In this document: in pieces, positions 1 through 10,638 of the stretch
How the letters are laid out: each line of letters starts with the position of its first letter
Position numbering within the stretch: position 1 is the stretch's first letter
NCBI GenBank assembly: GCA_036365515.1
Contig: CM070875.1
Span: 91,832,628-91,896,627, forward strand
Length of the DNA stretch: 64,000 nt
Direction of reading: 5' to 3'
Source: Torymus aiolomorphi
Taxonomy: Eukaryota; Arthropoda; Insecta; Hymenoptera; Torymidae
Made by a program: the position numbers and the translations under genes
The notes under the pieces: model-generated
The model's database searches: none
What the model was told of the DNA's origin: nothing
Seen by the model: only the letters and a program-made list of their open reading frames with translations

Positions 1-535
1 CTGGCGAGGAGCAGTGCTTCGGCGATGGTGCGTTGGCAAGCGTCCGGAGCAGAGAGAGAGAAGATGGCGTCGAGGGACTCCACGCTGCGCGAGTACGCGC
101 GCGCGAGAGCCGAGCGGCCGCGAGGTGCTGCCGCGCGGCGAGTGAGTCGGTACTAGAGCTGGCGCGCGGGACATTTGAATGCTCAATCGCGAACACCTCT
201 TCTGTAGTAGCTGTTTTTGGCCGTCCTGTTCGTGGCCGATCTTTCACACTACCGATATCTTCAAAACGTTTTACAGTACGTTCAACTGTTGATTTTGAAA
301 TCGGAGTTAACCCATTTCTGAAAGTTTCATTAAAAACATTTCTTACCTGCATGAAAGAACGTTTCACATCTCCCCAACCTCGAATCATGAGAAGCGATAT
401 TCTGTCTCTTTCAGAAAGTCGCTGCATTGTAAGAGTTGGGATACGATTTTGTATGTACTCAAACTCAACGAGAACAAAGAATCGAGCATCAAACACTGCC
501 GAGAGCTTATGACTGGTTGGGACAGAGATGTCAAA
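1..535 (-). pseudogene. DUF4817-type helix-turn-helix protein fragment (transposon-derived)
   Basis: Read on the minus strand, an open frame begins upstream of a Met at 427 and runs off the window at position 1. The first ~80 residues from that Met are Ser/Arg-rich and include RGWGDVKRSF, KSTVERTVKRFEDIG and RPRTGRPKTATTEE. That is the DUF4817 helix-turn-helix pattern common in insect Tc1-like and domesticated transposon proteins; such domains bind DNA. About residue 84 (position ~175) composition changes abruptly from AT-rich to very GC-rich and the recognisable domain stops, so the tail (to position 1) may be a different exon, a fusion or a read-through. The frame is also open upstream of 427, to about 545. 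No catalytic DDE domain is visible. Domain call fairly sure; gene status unsure. Confidence 0.6.
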
Positions 536-742
536 TGAGCTATAAATAGAAAAGTGAAATATTCGAAAAAAAATATTTCTCAATAGTTGTAGATAAAATT
601 TCTCGAGAATCACAGCACTGGCTCGATAGTTGAGACTGAAATGACGATTGAATGGGAGACCCACACTGTAATAAGTATGAGTAAATATAAGAACCCACAT
701 AAACATGAGATCCCAAATGACTTGCGCATATTTATTTTGTTT
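536..742. other. No gene seen
   Basis: AT-rich spacer between the DUF4817 fragment and the 119-bp tandem repeat. No supported feature. Confidence 0.4.
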
Positions 743-1170
743 TCAGGGTCGCTGAACCCGTATCTGGAGTCGGTTTGCCCCGTTGGGTCGACCCAAGGTC
801 GTTCCAAGGTCAAACCAGAAGGAATTGCAGAAGGTGCTTGAAACCACGGACCCATGAGTTTTCGGGGTCGCTGAACCCGTATCTGGGGTCGGTTTGCCCC
901 GCTGGATCGTCCCAAGGTCGTTCCAAGGTCAAACTAGAAGGAATTGCAGAAGGTGCTTAAAACCACGGACCCATGGGTTTTCGGGGTCGCTGAACTCGTA
1001 TCTGGGGTCGGTTTGCCCCGTTGGGTCGACCCAAGGTCGTTCCAAGGTCAAACCAGAAGGAATTGCAGGAGGTGCTTGAAACCACGGACCCATGGGTTTT
1101 CGGGGTCGCTGAACCCGTATCTGGGGTCGGTTTGCCCCGTTGGGTCGACCCAAGGTCGTTCCAAGGTCAG
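743..1170. repeat. 119-bp tandem repeat, about 3.6 copies
   Basis: The phrase GGGTCGCTGAACCCGTATCTG recurs at about 748, 867, 986 and 1105, a constant 119-bp step. Each unit contains GGTTTGCCCCG, a GTCGACCCAAGGTC block and an AAGGTCAAACCAGAAGG block. The short ORFs across it on both strands are artefacts of a unit length that is not a multiple of 3. Units differ by a few substitutions. Confidence 0.9.
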
Positions 1171-1860
1171 CGGTGATTAGCCAGGTCCCAGGTCTGGGTT
1201 TTGATCCAGAAGCGTTTGCACAAAAAATGTTTTTTAACGCCCTGATACACGAAATTCGATGGGGTGTCCAGATGATAGGAGTATAAGAACGTTGACCTTC
1301 AGATGACCTTCGGCTCACTTTTAACCCCGTATGTATCTTACACCCCTGGAAAGGTAAGTTTTCCCGCATTTCTGCAACAAAAAGATGGTTCCCATTCAAA
1401 AAATTCGACTTGACCTTTAAATGACCTTGAAAGTCAAGCCCAAGGTCAAATTCATGGTCACCATCAGATGCTCCATTCGATTTGCGGAATCTTTCGTATG
1501 GAAAGTTTTTTCCCAACGCCCTTAGTTTCCATGCTTTGGACTGTCCAAGATCAATTTGACCTCATTTTACCGACTTGACCTTGAAACGACCTCTAGATCA
1601 CATTTGACCGCGTATGTGTCTTATATCGTTGGAAAGAGAATTTTTTCCTCTTTCGGTTTGCGCAATAAAAAAGGAGGGTTCCCATTTAAAAAATTCGACT
1701 TGACCTTCAAATGACCTTGAAGGTCAAGCCCAAGGTCAAATTCAAGGTCACCATCAGATAGCCAGGGAAAAATCCTACATCTTTTGTATGAAACATTTTT
1801 TCCGAAAATTCATTCCCGCTGAGATAACTGGCCATCCCGGAACTTTTGACACACCCTGTA
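1171..1860. repeat. Diverged ~310-bp duplication rich in TGACCT/AGGTCA
   Basis: Two diverged copies lie in direct orientation: about 1285-1530 and about 1580-1800. Shared landmarks are the CTTACA/CTTATA...GGAAAG stretch, GGTTCCCATT(C/T)AAAAAATTCGACTTGACC, and AAGCCCAAGGTCAAATTC. AGGTCA half-sites, direct and inverted, are dense. The block ends in a TTTTGACACACCCTGTATA motif of the kind found at ends of dispersed insect repeats. No coding sequence is supported. Confidence 0.65.
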
Positions 1861-2409
1861 TATGCAGCTTTAATAGGACTTCACAAGAGCTACTGTCACA
1901 CTCACTTATATATTGTCACTGTCACTTGTATACTTCCATGCTCTTCTTCCACATCACCATTATATTCGTCACTTTCATTAACTTATTCATACATAGAATC
2001 ATCAGCATGTTCATTATAGTTAACTCGTTTCATCATCATCATACATCTTATTTAGATTGTGTAGAATTTGTTATCAGATGCTTTCCCAGTGTTGTTGACT
2101 TACTAGGTGCTGTACACATAGTTTTTGATCCAAGAAGAGTAGGAGACAAAAATATTCTTGACTCTCTAAAATAAATAAAAAATTTTCACAAAGTATCAAT
2201 TCTTTTATTAACATTACCATTAAATAACAGTCAATCGTTTAACACTTATCTAAATACAGTTATTGCCCCATTTCCTCCAGATTTTTATAATTACTTATAT
2301 ATATTTTACTTATATAGATTACTTATATAAAAGGGTTATGTTATTATTTCTTTCTTATTATCTGTTTATGTTTATATTAATGTTCACATATATACATCAT
2401 ACTTTGACA
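1861..2409. other. AT-rich, no gene seen
   Basis: AT-rich sequence. The two ORFs here (1788-2174 and 2263-2487) have low-complexity hydrophobic translations and no recognisable domain, so they are not called. Confidence 0.4.
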
Positions 2410-2520
2410 CAGGGTTGGTCGCGTATAATACCGCGGTATTATACACGACACGATAATGGTATAATACATAGTATAATACCGTCGTGATTTTGCTCTGCGC
2501 TTGAAAGTATAATACCTGTA
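2410..2520. repeat. TATAATACC palindromic cluster with hAT-like terminus
   Basis: Begins CAGGGTTGGT at 2410, followed by GTATAATACCGCGGTATTATAC (a perfect palindrome centred on CCGCGG) and further TATAATAC copies up to about 2515. A mirror version ends ACCAACCCTG at 42405. CAGGG termini are typical of hAT-superfamily non-autonomous elements. No matching 8-bp target duplication was found, so this is a likely MITE end rather than a defined element. Confidence 0.45.
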
Positions 2521-2947
2521 CAGTGGTCTCAGCGCGAGCATAATCAGAGCGCGAAGTTCAAAAATCCTAAAAAATTTAGATTTTGAAGTTCAAAAAAAAT
2601 GAATTTAATGCATCGATTGATTCAATTACATGATTTTGAACAAAGTTACAATGAAAACTATAATTTTTAAGTTTATTTTTCATGTTTTGAGCATTTTTAA
2701 ATTTTCATCTCGGAGACGATTATAATTTGGTTTTTCGCAAAATTTCAATGTTAAAACGTTCCGAGTAATTGTTTCTTGATAAAACATAATTATTTATTGG
2801 AAATAAACAACAAAAAGTAAATTTCTTACGTAAGGAAAAATCCTAATAAATTGTCCGCTCTGTTTTACGACGCGAAAAGCGTGAAAAGCAGCGTAGAGCA
2901 AGCTATAGTTTGTGCTCCGTCGTCGCGGCCAAGGCAGGTAAGTTTAA
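2521..2947. other. AT-rich spacer, no gene seen
   Basis: AT-rich DNA ending in a GC-richer stretch (about 2865-2940) just before the LINE target duplication. Nothing codes for a recognisable product. Confidence 0.35.
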
Positions 2948-2955
2948 ATAGAGAG

Positions 2956-2986
<31 letters not shown>

Positions 2987-3186
2987 CAACCGTGTTTATT
3001 TACAATCTGTCTAGTTGACAATAAGTAAATAGTATACAAGTATTTACAATAACATGAGAGTATTAGACCCACTGGTTAATACTGTTACAAATCCTTTAAA
3101 TATAGGCTTTTACAAGAGAACAATATTTATGATAATATAATATTATAATAATATAATGATACGTTAGTATACAGAACATTTTACAA

Positions 3187-5869
3187 CTACACATTAATAA
3201 TTTGATATTTTTTAAGTCTTGTACTGGATCGGATTACATCAATTAAATTTGCTGCCAGATGGTTCGGATGTTCTGTTAGTCTCTCCTTGTACCTACCATA
3301 GTGTGCTTCTATTTCTTGTTTGACTGTTCGTATGTTCAAGTCATTCCTAATGATTTCATTTGTGACAAACCAAGGAGCATGCACTATGTTTCTAAGTATT
3401 TTGGATTGAAATCTTTCGAGTATTTCAATATTAGAAGTTGCTGCAGATCCCCAGAGTTGAATTCCGTAAGTCCACACTGGTTTAAGAATAGTTTTGTATA
3501 TAAGTATTTTATTTTCAAGTTTTAACTCAGATTTATTTCCTAGTATCCAGTACATTTTTCTTAGTTTGAGATTTAGTTGTTTTCGTTTTGTCCATATATG
3601 TTTTCTCCAAGTGAGGCGACGATCCAGATGTATTCCCAAATATTTAACGTTGTCACTTTGCGGTATGGGTTTATCATTTAGCAGGAGTGGGGGCAAGTCT
3701 TTTTACAAAGTGTGAATGTAACATGAGTTGATTTTGTTTCATTGACTTTAATTCTCCATTGTTTAAACCATATATTGATCAGATCTAAATATTTTTGTAG
3801 TTTTTCGGATGCTATTTCAGGACTTGAATGACTTGTGAGAATTGCTGTATCATCTGCATATGTTGCTGTAGTGATTTCTTGCATTGTAGGTAGATCAGAA
3901 GTATACAGCAGATACAAAGTAGGGCCTAGCACGCTTCCTTGAGGTACTCCGGCGTTTATAGGGAACAGTTTTGTTACGGTTTGGTTAATTTTTACTTGAA
4001 ATGTTCTGTCTGTTAAATATGATTTTAATAGTTTATATAAATTTTTTGGAAAGTACTTCTTTAGTTTATAGAGTAATCCCTTGTGCCATACTTTGTCAAA
4101 GGCTTGGGCAACGTCTAGAAAAGCTCCAGAGCAGTACTGTTTATTTTCGAAGGTCTCTTGTATTTTTACAGTTAATCGGTTAACTTGTTCAATTGTAGCA
4201 TGACAGTTGCGGAAGCCAAATTGATGATCAGGAATCAACTTCTTGGAATGAATAATTGGATTGAGTCTGTTGAGAATAAGTTTTTCGCAGATTTTTGAAA
4301 TAGCTGGCAGTAAACTGATAGGTCTATATGACGTAACGAGGTCTGGACATTTGCCTAATTTTTCTATTAATATTATTTGTGCAACTTTCCATTGGCTTGG
4401 AAAATAACACAAACGAAAGACTGCATTTAATATAATAGTAAGAAATCGGATCGCTTTCTGTGGTAACTCCTTGATTATTTTGCCATTTATTCCGTCGTAT
4501 CCAGGTGATTTTTTGTTCTTAAGGGCTTTGATTATCTTTTGCACTTCTTTAATTTTGATGTTTATTGAAGGACTAACTTGGGCATGGTGATCTTCTTGTT
4601 TAAACAATTCTTCTTCTTGTGGTTCGGTAATTTCTCGATTTATTGGCTTGAAAACTTCACTGAGATAGTTTGCAAACGTATCAGCTTTTTCTGTTTCGCT
4701 TCTGGCCCAATCTCCATTAGATTTCCTGATTGGTGGTATATGTTGCAGTGGACGTTTAAGTTTTTTAGTGGCTTTCCAGAGGGAATATTCAGTTGCTTCA
4801 TTTGCAGTTAAGTTTTGTAAGTAATTTTGGATGCCGACATTTTTTTCTTCTATAAGCAAGGTTTTTAATTCTTTAATTGATTTATTTAATTTAGTTTTTA
4901 TATGTTTGGATCTATAAATTTGCCAAGTTTTTCTTAACTGTCTCTTTTCACGTATTTTTTCAAGTATGTGTTTAGCAATGTGCTGTTGTTTTTCCGGATG
5001 TTCAAATAATGTGATAGCTTCTTTAGCGGCGTTGTGTATTTGTATGTTGAATTCTTCTATTGCATTTTCGAGTTCATCTATAGATTTAAGTGAGATGTTG
5101 CAGTTTAGATTATTATTTAGATATTCTTTGTATTTTCCCCAGTTAGTATTTTTATTGTACAAATGTGGTGTTTTTTGGTTCATTTTAAGTTGTTGTTGTT
5201 TAAAAGAAATAATGATCAGTGAGTGGTCTGACGAAAGATCTAAGCAGGATGTAGCTGTGAGACAGTCGGGGTTGATACCTTTTACTACGGCAAAATCAAG
5301 GAGGTCCGGCGTCTTATTTTTATCAGTAGGCCAGTAGGTGGGTTCTCCGGTTGAAATCGGGAATAAATTCTGTGACTGCATAGTTGCATAAAGCTGTCTA
5401 CCTCGTGGAGTTCCAGCCGAAGATCTAGACCCCCACCATGGGTGCTTAGCATTGTAATCTCCGGCAGCAATGAAACGGTGTCCAAGACTTACGAAGAATT
5501 TTGAAAACATCTCTGTTTTGATAATGTGCTTAGGTGGGCAATATATTGCTGATAGAGTGATTGATCCTTTTACATCTTCCAGAGTTACGCTGGTTGCTTG
5601 CAGATAATCATCCATGTGTTTTACATTTTCATAATGCTTAATATTAGATTTAATGATAATTGCAGTTCCGCCGCGCGCTTTCCCAGTAGGACATTTTGTA
5701 TCATATATGAAATAGTTTGGAATTTTCAAGTAGTTTTTATATGTAAAATGAGTTTCTGATATTAACATTACGTCAATATTATGTTCGATTAGAAACTTCT
5801 TTAATTCAAGACTTCTTTGTGCTAAACCGTTCGCATTCCAGACTGCTATTTTTATTTCATTATTGAATT
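3187..5869 (-). pseudogene. LINE ORF2: endonuclease-reverse transcriptase (Jockey-like), frameshifted
   Basis: Encodes the enzyme that nicks target DNA and reverse-transcribes the element RNA. From the first Met at 5768: an APE-type endonuclease with AAGDYNAKHPWWG and SSDHSLI motifs; a reverse transcriptase with GFRNCHATIEQVNRL, FLDVAQAFDKVWH, GVPQGSVLGP and catalytic YADD near residue 637 (genome ~3857); then a thumb/C-terminal region. The endonuclease frame is open upstream of 5768 to about 5869 (reads KIAVWNANGLAQ) without an AUG, directly overlapping the ORF1 stop region. This suggests a lost start codon or reinitiation. A frameshift near 3690 moves the last ~165 residues into another frame. 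RT sequence style is Jockey clade. Confidence 0.9.
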
Positions 5870-7067
5870 TTATTTATCAAACTTGTAAGAAGGTTTAACA
5901 TTGTATCTATTCTTGTCATCATTTGAAGCATCATTTCTTCGAGTTTATTTGTGTTTGATTTTTCTGCTATTTTTGTTATTATTTGGGATTCTGTCTCTGT
6001 TTGTATAGATTCTGTTATGATGTTTTTTGGTTGACTGCTTGTGGCTTGAGCGAAAGATATATTAGATTTAATAAAATTATTTAAATTTGGAGGATAACTT
6101 TGTGAGTTTTGCACTACGGTTTTTTCTCTGAGTTTAGGAAATAATTTTTGTTGCAGTTGCTTACGAACAATGCATCCTTTATAACTAGCAGGATGATTAC
6201 CGTCACAGTTTGCACATTTAACGTCTTGTATTTTTTCTTTTATCGAGCAGTCTTTTGTTAAATGTTTTTCAGCACATTTAACGCATACCGCACTCCTGTA
6301 GCAGTAGTTTTTGGTGTGACCAAATCCTTGACATTTAATACACTGAGGTATATCTCTTTTTTATATGGTGGTTCAAATTTAACGATTGTATTCAATAATC
6401 TATCTATATTGTATATTTCCTTATTGTTATCATTGGGTTGAATTTCTACAAAGAACAAGGGTAACGGTTTTTGCGTGTATCGATCTCGTATATTTGTTAC
6501 TCTTAATACTTTATGGTCGTGTTCCTCTATTGCCTGTTGTATTTCTCCAGTATCAGCTGACGGGTGTATGTGTCTTAAAACAGTTTTATAACTTTTGTCT
6601 TGCTTCCTCTGGTATGTGTAAAATTCAGTTTTTTTCTTCTTGAGCTCTTCTACTATTGGAAGATATTTTTCTGAGGAGTTTGGTAGAATTTTCACCTCGT
6701 TATTAGAAAGTATTTTCAAAGTGTAGTTATTCTCAGCTATTTTATCGAGAAGGGTTTTCAAAGGTGCTATATTCTCCACTCCGCTTACGAAGATTGGTGG
6801 TGATTTTTGAGCACTCGCTTTACTAGAATTCTCACTATTTTCTCCTGCAGGAACTACATCCTCTGCGAGTTCTAGTTTTTCATAATTGTTTTGAGTCACC
6901 ACTGGATTACTTAGCCAGTAGTCTCTGATTTGCGTTTGACGTTTTTTAAAATTAGCTTTTATTTCATCTGGGCTGTTTCTTTGTCGTTTTTTATAAACTG
7001 AGTTCCACTTTTCGTTATTATCGGTATTTATCGGCGAAGCCAAAGTGACTTTTTCAGTAGCGGCCAT
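5860..7067 (-). pseudogene. LINE ORF1: Gag-like RNA-binding protein with Pre-C2HC and zinc knuckles, frameshifted
   Basis: Starts at Met 7067 (AATEKVTLASPIN). A Lys/Asn-rich N-terminus is followed by a Pre-C2HC-type region (about residues 110-235: NYTLKILSNNEVKILP...TVLRHIHPSADTGE). A run of six A on the coding strand (6357-6362) shifts the frame there. In the shifted frame sit at least two CCHC zinc knuckles (beginning CIKCQGFGHTKNYC, then CVKC...H...C and CANC...H...C), and a second segment continues to the stop at 5860. Such ORF1 proteins coat element RNA. The damage is one missing base. Its stop overlaps the beginning of the ORF2 frame. Confidence 0.85.
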
Positions 7068-7269
7068 GTTAGCCGATTGACTTTTATTAAAAAGATAAAA
7101 TTTTGAATTTTGGTTAGCAGTTTATGTCTATTTATATTCAAAATTGAGAAAATCAGTGATTTTAACGTTCGCACTTATACACAGTAACACACTTGAACTA
7201 GTATTTACATACTTGGCTGGAGCTCGATGTAAACACGTCTACTCTTATCGAGAGCACAATTAGAACTCC
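7068..7269 (-). other. 5' UTR of the Jockey-like LINE
   Basis: Non-coding sequence between the ORF1 start and the 5' boundary set by the target duplication. In Jockey-type LINEs this region carries an internal promoter; nothing here was matched to a specific motif. Confidence 0.6.
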
Positions 7270-7280
7270 ATAGAGAGAAT

Positions 7281-7326
<46 letters not shown>

Positions 7327-7328
<2 letters not shown>

Positions 7329-7624
7329 GAGGGAAACAGTGAAATCTTGCAGCAGTCCGGTGGACCAAATGCTCCACCGGACCGCCTGGGCCGCATATCC
7401 ATGCCAGCCCAGGAGACACCGCAAGAGGCTCCGCACTCCCACGGCGTGTGGGATTCCTACCCACTAAAAACACTAACCCTTTCTGCTCAGCACTACTGTA
7501 CAGACCCTCCCCCGGCACCGTTTTACACATTACTTCAGGGGAGGGCTTGCTTCGCCTAAGCGGCACCTTCTCACTTCAGATCGGCCGTTGAGACCCGCAG
7601 GGGTCTTTTTTTTCCCGTGAACAG
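7327..7624 (-). other. 3' UTR of R1-clade LINE L2
   Basis: Non-coding tail from the ORF2 stop (7625) to the poly(A). It shares a block reading TGAARTAATGYG and a downstream hairpin with the other R1-clade elements here. 3'-UTR structure is usually what the element's RT recognises for target-primed reverse transcription. Confidence 0.7.
7448..7464 (-). promoter_or_regulatory. Conserved 3'-UTR hairpin (L2 copy)
   Basis: Minus-strand GTGGG-TAGGAAT-CCCAC: a 5-bp stem with a 7-nt loop. Copies in L3 (25765-25781), L5 (29944-29960) and L4 (30313-30329) read GGGGG-TAGAAAT-CCCTC. The T-A pair becomes G-U, so pairing is kept. Confidence 0.6.
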
Positions 7625-10600
7625 CTACGGCGCCCTGCGGACGGCTGATCTGCTGTTCTCCTCTTCCCTTTTTTGCCGCAAGATCGCCTCCACGTAGGAG
7701 ACGACTTTCGCCCATTGTTGAGGACCTTGGTGCATCAGCCTGACTATATTGTCAGGTGATATGCAGCCAAGGTCCCTCTCTAGTGCCCCCCTTTCGACGG
7801 TCCACCTTCCGCATACGAAGAAGGTGTGGAACACGTCGTCCGGGAGGCCCTCACAATAGGCGCAGCCTGGCCCCGCGACTTTACCCATCTTATGTAGGTA
7901 TGCGCGGAACAGGCCGTGCCCCGTCAAGAATTGGGTGAGGTAGTAATTTACCTCACCCTCTTTTCGGAACAGCCAGGTGTCCACTTGTGGGATCAGCCTG
8001 GCCGTCCATCTTCCTTTAGTGGAGGATTCCCACCGATGCTGCCAAGCCTGGATGGTATTGGCCCTGGCCGTTCGGTGGGCCTCCACTACCCCAAGAACAG
8101 GCTTTTGCTGATGGACGAAGCGTCTCTCCAGTGCAAGAAGGTCGATGGGTATTACCCCAGCGACCACTAATATCGCGGGCTCGGAGACCGTGCGGTAAGA
8201 GCACGCGATCCGGAGCGCTGCTCTCCGTTGCACCGCGGCGAGACGCTTCCTGTGCACGTCTTTCCGTAGCGCATCGGCCCAGACCTCCCCTCCGTACAGC
8301 ATGACGGCTTCGGCGGCACGCATGAGTACGCGCCTTTTACAAGGCTGGGGGCCGGCGGTATTGGCCATGAGCCTACTCAGCGAGGCTGTTACTGCTGCCG
8401 CCTTTTCCGTCACTATGGTGAGGTGTTCCCTGAAGGTGAGCTTGTTATCAAGCGTCACCCCCAGGTACCTCACCGCACTCTTTACCTGGACCGTCGCGTC
8501 TCCTACTTGAAAGGGGCACATGGTATTGATGTGCCTCTTCGTGAGTAGCACGACCTCCGTCTTCTTTGTGGCTAATTCAAGCCCGTGATCCTCCAGCCAG
8601 GAGAAAACGCGACGCATTACCCGGTTGAGTAGCAGCCTAGCGAGGTCAACATCTCTGGCTACGATGACCACCGCTATGTCGTCAGCGTACCCAACCAGGA
8701 AGGTGCCCTCGGGCATTTCCATGCGCAGGATCCCGTCATAGAATACATTCCATATATCGGGACCCAGCATGGAGCCCTGAGCTGCCCCAGATGTTATTTC
8801 CCTCTTTATTGGTCCATCCTCAGTGTCGTAAGTTATCGAGCGGTCCCTCAGATAATCCCCAAGAATGCGTAAAAGATACGCGGGGATACGAAAGTCCCGC
8901 TCGAAAGCTTCCAGCGCCTTGTCCCACCTAACTGAGTTAAACGCGTTTTTAACGTCCAAGGTGGCCAGCAGACAAATAGGGCGAGAGTAATGGTTGCCCT
9001 GTTCCGTTGACCTGGCGGCATTTACCACCTCCTGGATTGCGCCTACGGTTGACTTATCTCGCCTGAAGCCATACTGCCGCGGAGCCAGATCTCCGAACGC
9101 ACTTATGGCTGCCTGGAGGCGAGGTTTTAGCAGTTTCTCCAGGAGTTTTCCCGCCGTATCTAGCATGCACAGCGGGCGGTAGGCCGACGGGCTGTCTGCT
9201 GGACCCTTGTCCTTGCTGATGAGGACAAGTCTCGCTGTCTTCCAGCGGGCAGGAAAAATGCTCGCCTTCAGGCAGGAGTTGTACATGTCCAGCAAGAGGC
9301 GCGGGTGACTGCCGCCGATGGCTTTCAGCAGCTCTGCTGATAATCCATCCGGCCCCGGAGCTCTCTTATTACACAAAGATTTTATTGCGATGGAGAGCTC
9401 CATGTTCGTAAACGGAGGAGTTTCGAGCGGGCCGGATGGTGCTGGGCCATCCGGTCTCCTTGGGTTTTCGGGGAAAAGAGCACGTACGATGTTCGTGATC
9501 GTTTGCGCATCTTTCGGCGCTGACGAACCGAAGGTCGCCAGCTTGCGTATAACGATCTTGTACCCTAATCCCCACGGATCGTGATCCATCTCTTCCCCCA
9601 GCTCTTTCCAGCATCGCTGCCGGCTGGACTTGATGGCCTTCTTTAGGGATTTCTTGGCCACCTTGTACTCTGCGGCCAAGGGGGCTGCGTCGAGATCGCG
9701 TTTTTTGACCCTCTGCATTCTGCGTCGCAACTGCAGGCACGTCTTACGAAGGTCCGCGATGTCGTTCGTCCACCAGTAAGCAGGTCGTCTTGACCCACGT
9801 GTTGATTTCCTGGGAACCGTCTCCGCGCAGGCCTTTTCGATGACCTTCATGGTGTAGTCGGTCACCATTTTTGCCCGCGCAGATAGCGGCAGCGATTCCG
9901 GGATCTCACGCAGTGTTCGCTGTCCGTGTTCTATCGCCGTGGCAAACCTCTTGTAGTTCATCTTGGCGATGTTCCACCTGGGGGGGCCGCGCTTGTGCGG
10001 AAACGGAGCCGGTCTGCTATCACGCACACGGAACGTGATATACATGTGATCGCTTCCTGTATAGTCCTCGATCACATGCCAGCTCTGGATTCGCCCGGCT
10101 AGGCGTTCGCTTGCCAGGGAGACGTCGATAATGGTCTCCCTGTAGCCCGGTCGTCTGAAGGTCGACGTGGTACCTTTATTTAGTACCACGAGGTCTAGCC
10201 GACTGGCCATATCCATAACCAGCCGGCCCCTACGATCCGACCGAGCTTCCCCCACTCCGGGGCTTTAGCATTGAAGTCCCCGGCGATAATCAGCTCACCC
10301 TGCATCTCCCGTGTTGCATCCTCCAGGCCCTCCAGCTTGGCCTGGAAGTCGCTGATGGTCTGGTTTGGAGTGAGGTATACGCTTATGTAGTGAGTTTACT
10401 GGTGCCTCACCCAAACAAAACCGCTGCCGCCGCCATGACCCGCAATGTGGATATTCTGCGGGTCACGGTTCCAGATGGCTGCGGTGCCCAGGTCATCGGC
10501 AAACCATCCTGGACCATCTCTGTTTCGATACTGTTCGCTGATTAGTACAATATCAGCGTTTTTCTCGAAACAGATCTGTTCCAGGAGGTCGTGAGCTGCC

Positions 10601-10638
10601 CTGCTCCTGTGCATATTACCCTGCAGAACTACCGCCAT
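7625..10638 (-). pseudogene. LINE ORF2: R1-clade endonuclease-reverse transcriptase, frameshifted
   Basis: Starts at Met 10638 (MAVVLQGNMHRSRAAHD), the N-terminus of an APE endonuclease (ISEQYRNRDGPGWFADD). The frame hits a stop at 10396, then resumes in another frame with IAGDFNAKAPEWG and GSDHMYITF. The rest is one long open frame to 7625. It carries NDIADLRKTCLQLRRR, the RT motifs KAPGPDGLSAELLK-like, GFRRDKSTVGAIQEV, LDVKNAFNSVRWD, GAAQGSMLGPDIWN and YADD (about 8680), and a C-terminal Cys-rich CAYCEGLPDDVFHTFFVC knuckle. These features are typical of the R1 clade (R1, TRAS, Waldo and relatives). It overlaps ORF1 by 23 nt. One frameshift around 10390 is the main lesion. Confidence 0.92.

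Larger units (their letters stand above)
2958..7269 (-). mobile_element. Jockey-like non-LTR retrotransposon (L1a), near full length
   Basis: Minus-strand LINE. The 3' poly(A) is seen as a T-run at 2958-2986; ORF2 and ORF1 follow, then a short 5' UTR. The 12-mer ATAGAGAGAATT occurs exactly at 2948-2959 and 7270-7281, flanking the element as a target-site duplication and fixing its 5' end at 7269. The right-hand copy sits 2 bp from the poly(A) of the next LINE, so this element inserted into flanking DNA immediately beside that older insertion. Single-base frameshifts in both ORFs make it non-autonomous. Length about 4.3 kb fits Jockey-clade elements. Confidence 0.9.
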
